Under the pieces are notes generated by a model. That model was not told the DNA's origin. It was given only the letters and a program-made list of their open reading frames with translations, and did not search any database. Positions 63,776 through 64,000 of a stretch of DNA of 64,000 nt are shown in pieces. Every line of letters begins with the position of its first letter. The stretch's first letter is position 1. Both the position numbers and the translations under genes were made by a program. Origin of the DNA: Pegea sp. RAD2-039 (lineage: Eukaryota; Chordata; Thaliacea; Salpida; Salpidae); assembly GCA_034620365.1 (NCBI GenBank), contig JAQGEQ010000380.1, positions 1,674,001 to 1,738,000 on the forward strand, given 5' to 3'.

Positions 63776-64000
63776 ATAAAGACCTTTAATTTTAATGCTC
63801 ATTACTTCCTTATCAATCTCTTTAAATTGTACGTACGTTCAGCTCTTGAATATAATATCAGTGCATGGATGTCATATGAAGTTGGTGATATAACAAAAAT
63901 AAATTTGTTCAGACAACATTTACGAGGTTGGTATGCAGAAAGCATAATATTAGATACGATAGTTATGAACATCGTCTCAGCTTCTTAGATTTAGATGCTT
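63776..64000 (+). mobile_element. LINE reverse-transcriptase fragment, second copy, truncated by window end
   Basis: The plus strand reads LFKLYVRSALEYNISAW, the conserved post-RT-core motif of LINE reverse transcriptases (YVRPxLEYN), followed by a degraded version of the segment that in copy 1 reads KKIESVQATFTRSVCRK. At DNA level the stretch aligns along its whole length, apart from short indels, with about 4415-4610 on the minus strand, so both are copies of one family. The frame runs into a stop at 63988 and later text continues in other frames, so it is decayed. Confidence 0.7.

Noticed and set aside
1..64000. CRISPR arrays, prokaryotic operons, tRNA or rRNA genes
   Set aside because: No regularly spaced repeats, ribosome-binding sites or cloverleaf genes were recognised, and the gene structure is clearly eukaryotic.

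Overview
This window is nuclear DNA from an invertebrate animal. It is strongly AT-rich, and most genes are cut into many small exons by GT-AG introns, many of them about 45 to 60 nt. The genes are conserved metazoan ones: intraflagellar transport, EPG5, retromer VPS35, PLGRKT, an NSD-type histone methyltransferase, a Ly6/uPAR-domain protein, a serpin and neutral ceramidases. I cannot name the species. Exon models were built by hand from splice sites, reading-frame phase and resemblance to remembered family sequences. Apart from one exon in ceramidase A, every exon chain closes in phase.

Layout: 46-2120 (-), 5' part of WDR35/IFT121, running off the left edge. 2121-7145, repeat-rich spacer with a decayed LINE end, a dispersed repeat and a small minisatellite. 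7146-19223 (+), complete EPG5 in about 52 exons. 21339-24248 (+), secreted serpin. 25959-26888 (+), intronless homocysteine S-methyltransferase. 27934-30336 (+), intronless VPS35. 31216-32579 (+), PLGRKT. 34848-37113 (-), small secreted, probably GPI-anchored Ly6/uPAR protein. 40950-44921 (+), NSD-family SET-domain methyltransferase. 47159-48539 (+), RBM18. 48608-53830 (-) and 55008-60017 (-), two tandem neutral ceramidases. 62275-62751 (+), unrecognised 158-aa basic protein with a KEN box. 63776-64000 (+), a second fragment of the same LINE family.

The genes are not an operon-like functional unit; they act in separate processes (cilia, autophagy/endosomes, chromatin, RNA binding, sphingolipid metabolism). 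The most useful points are: a one-base phase anomaly in one ceramidase copy, found by comparing exon lengths with its neighbour; very short introns, including stop-free introns of 57 nt that pass as coding; candidate trans-splice acceptors just upstream of many start codons; a dispersed repeat with three copies here, two of them inside ceramidase introns; and two small proteins worth study (the Ly6-like protein and the KEN-box protein). I found no CRISPR array, tRNA, rRNA or clearly new multi-gene system.
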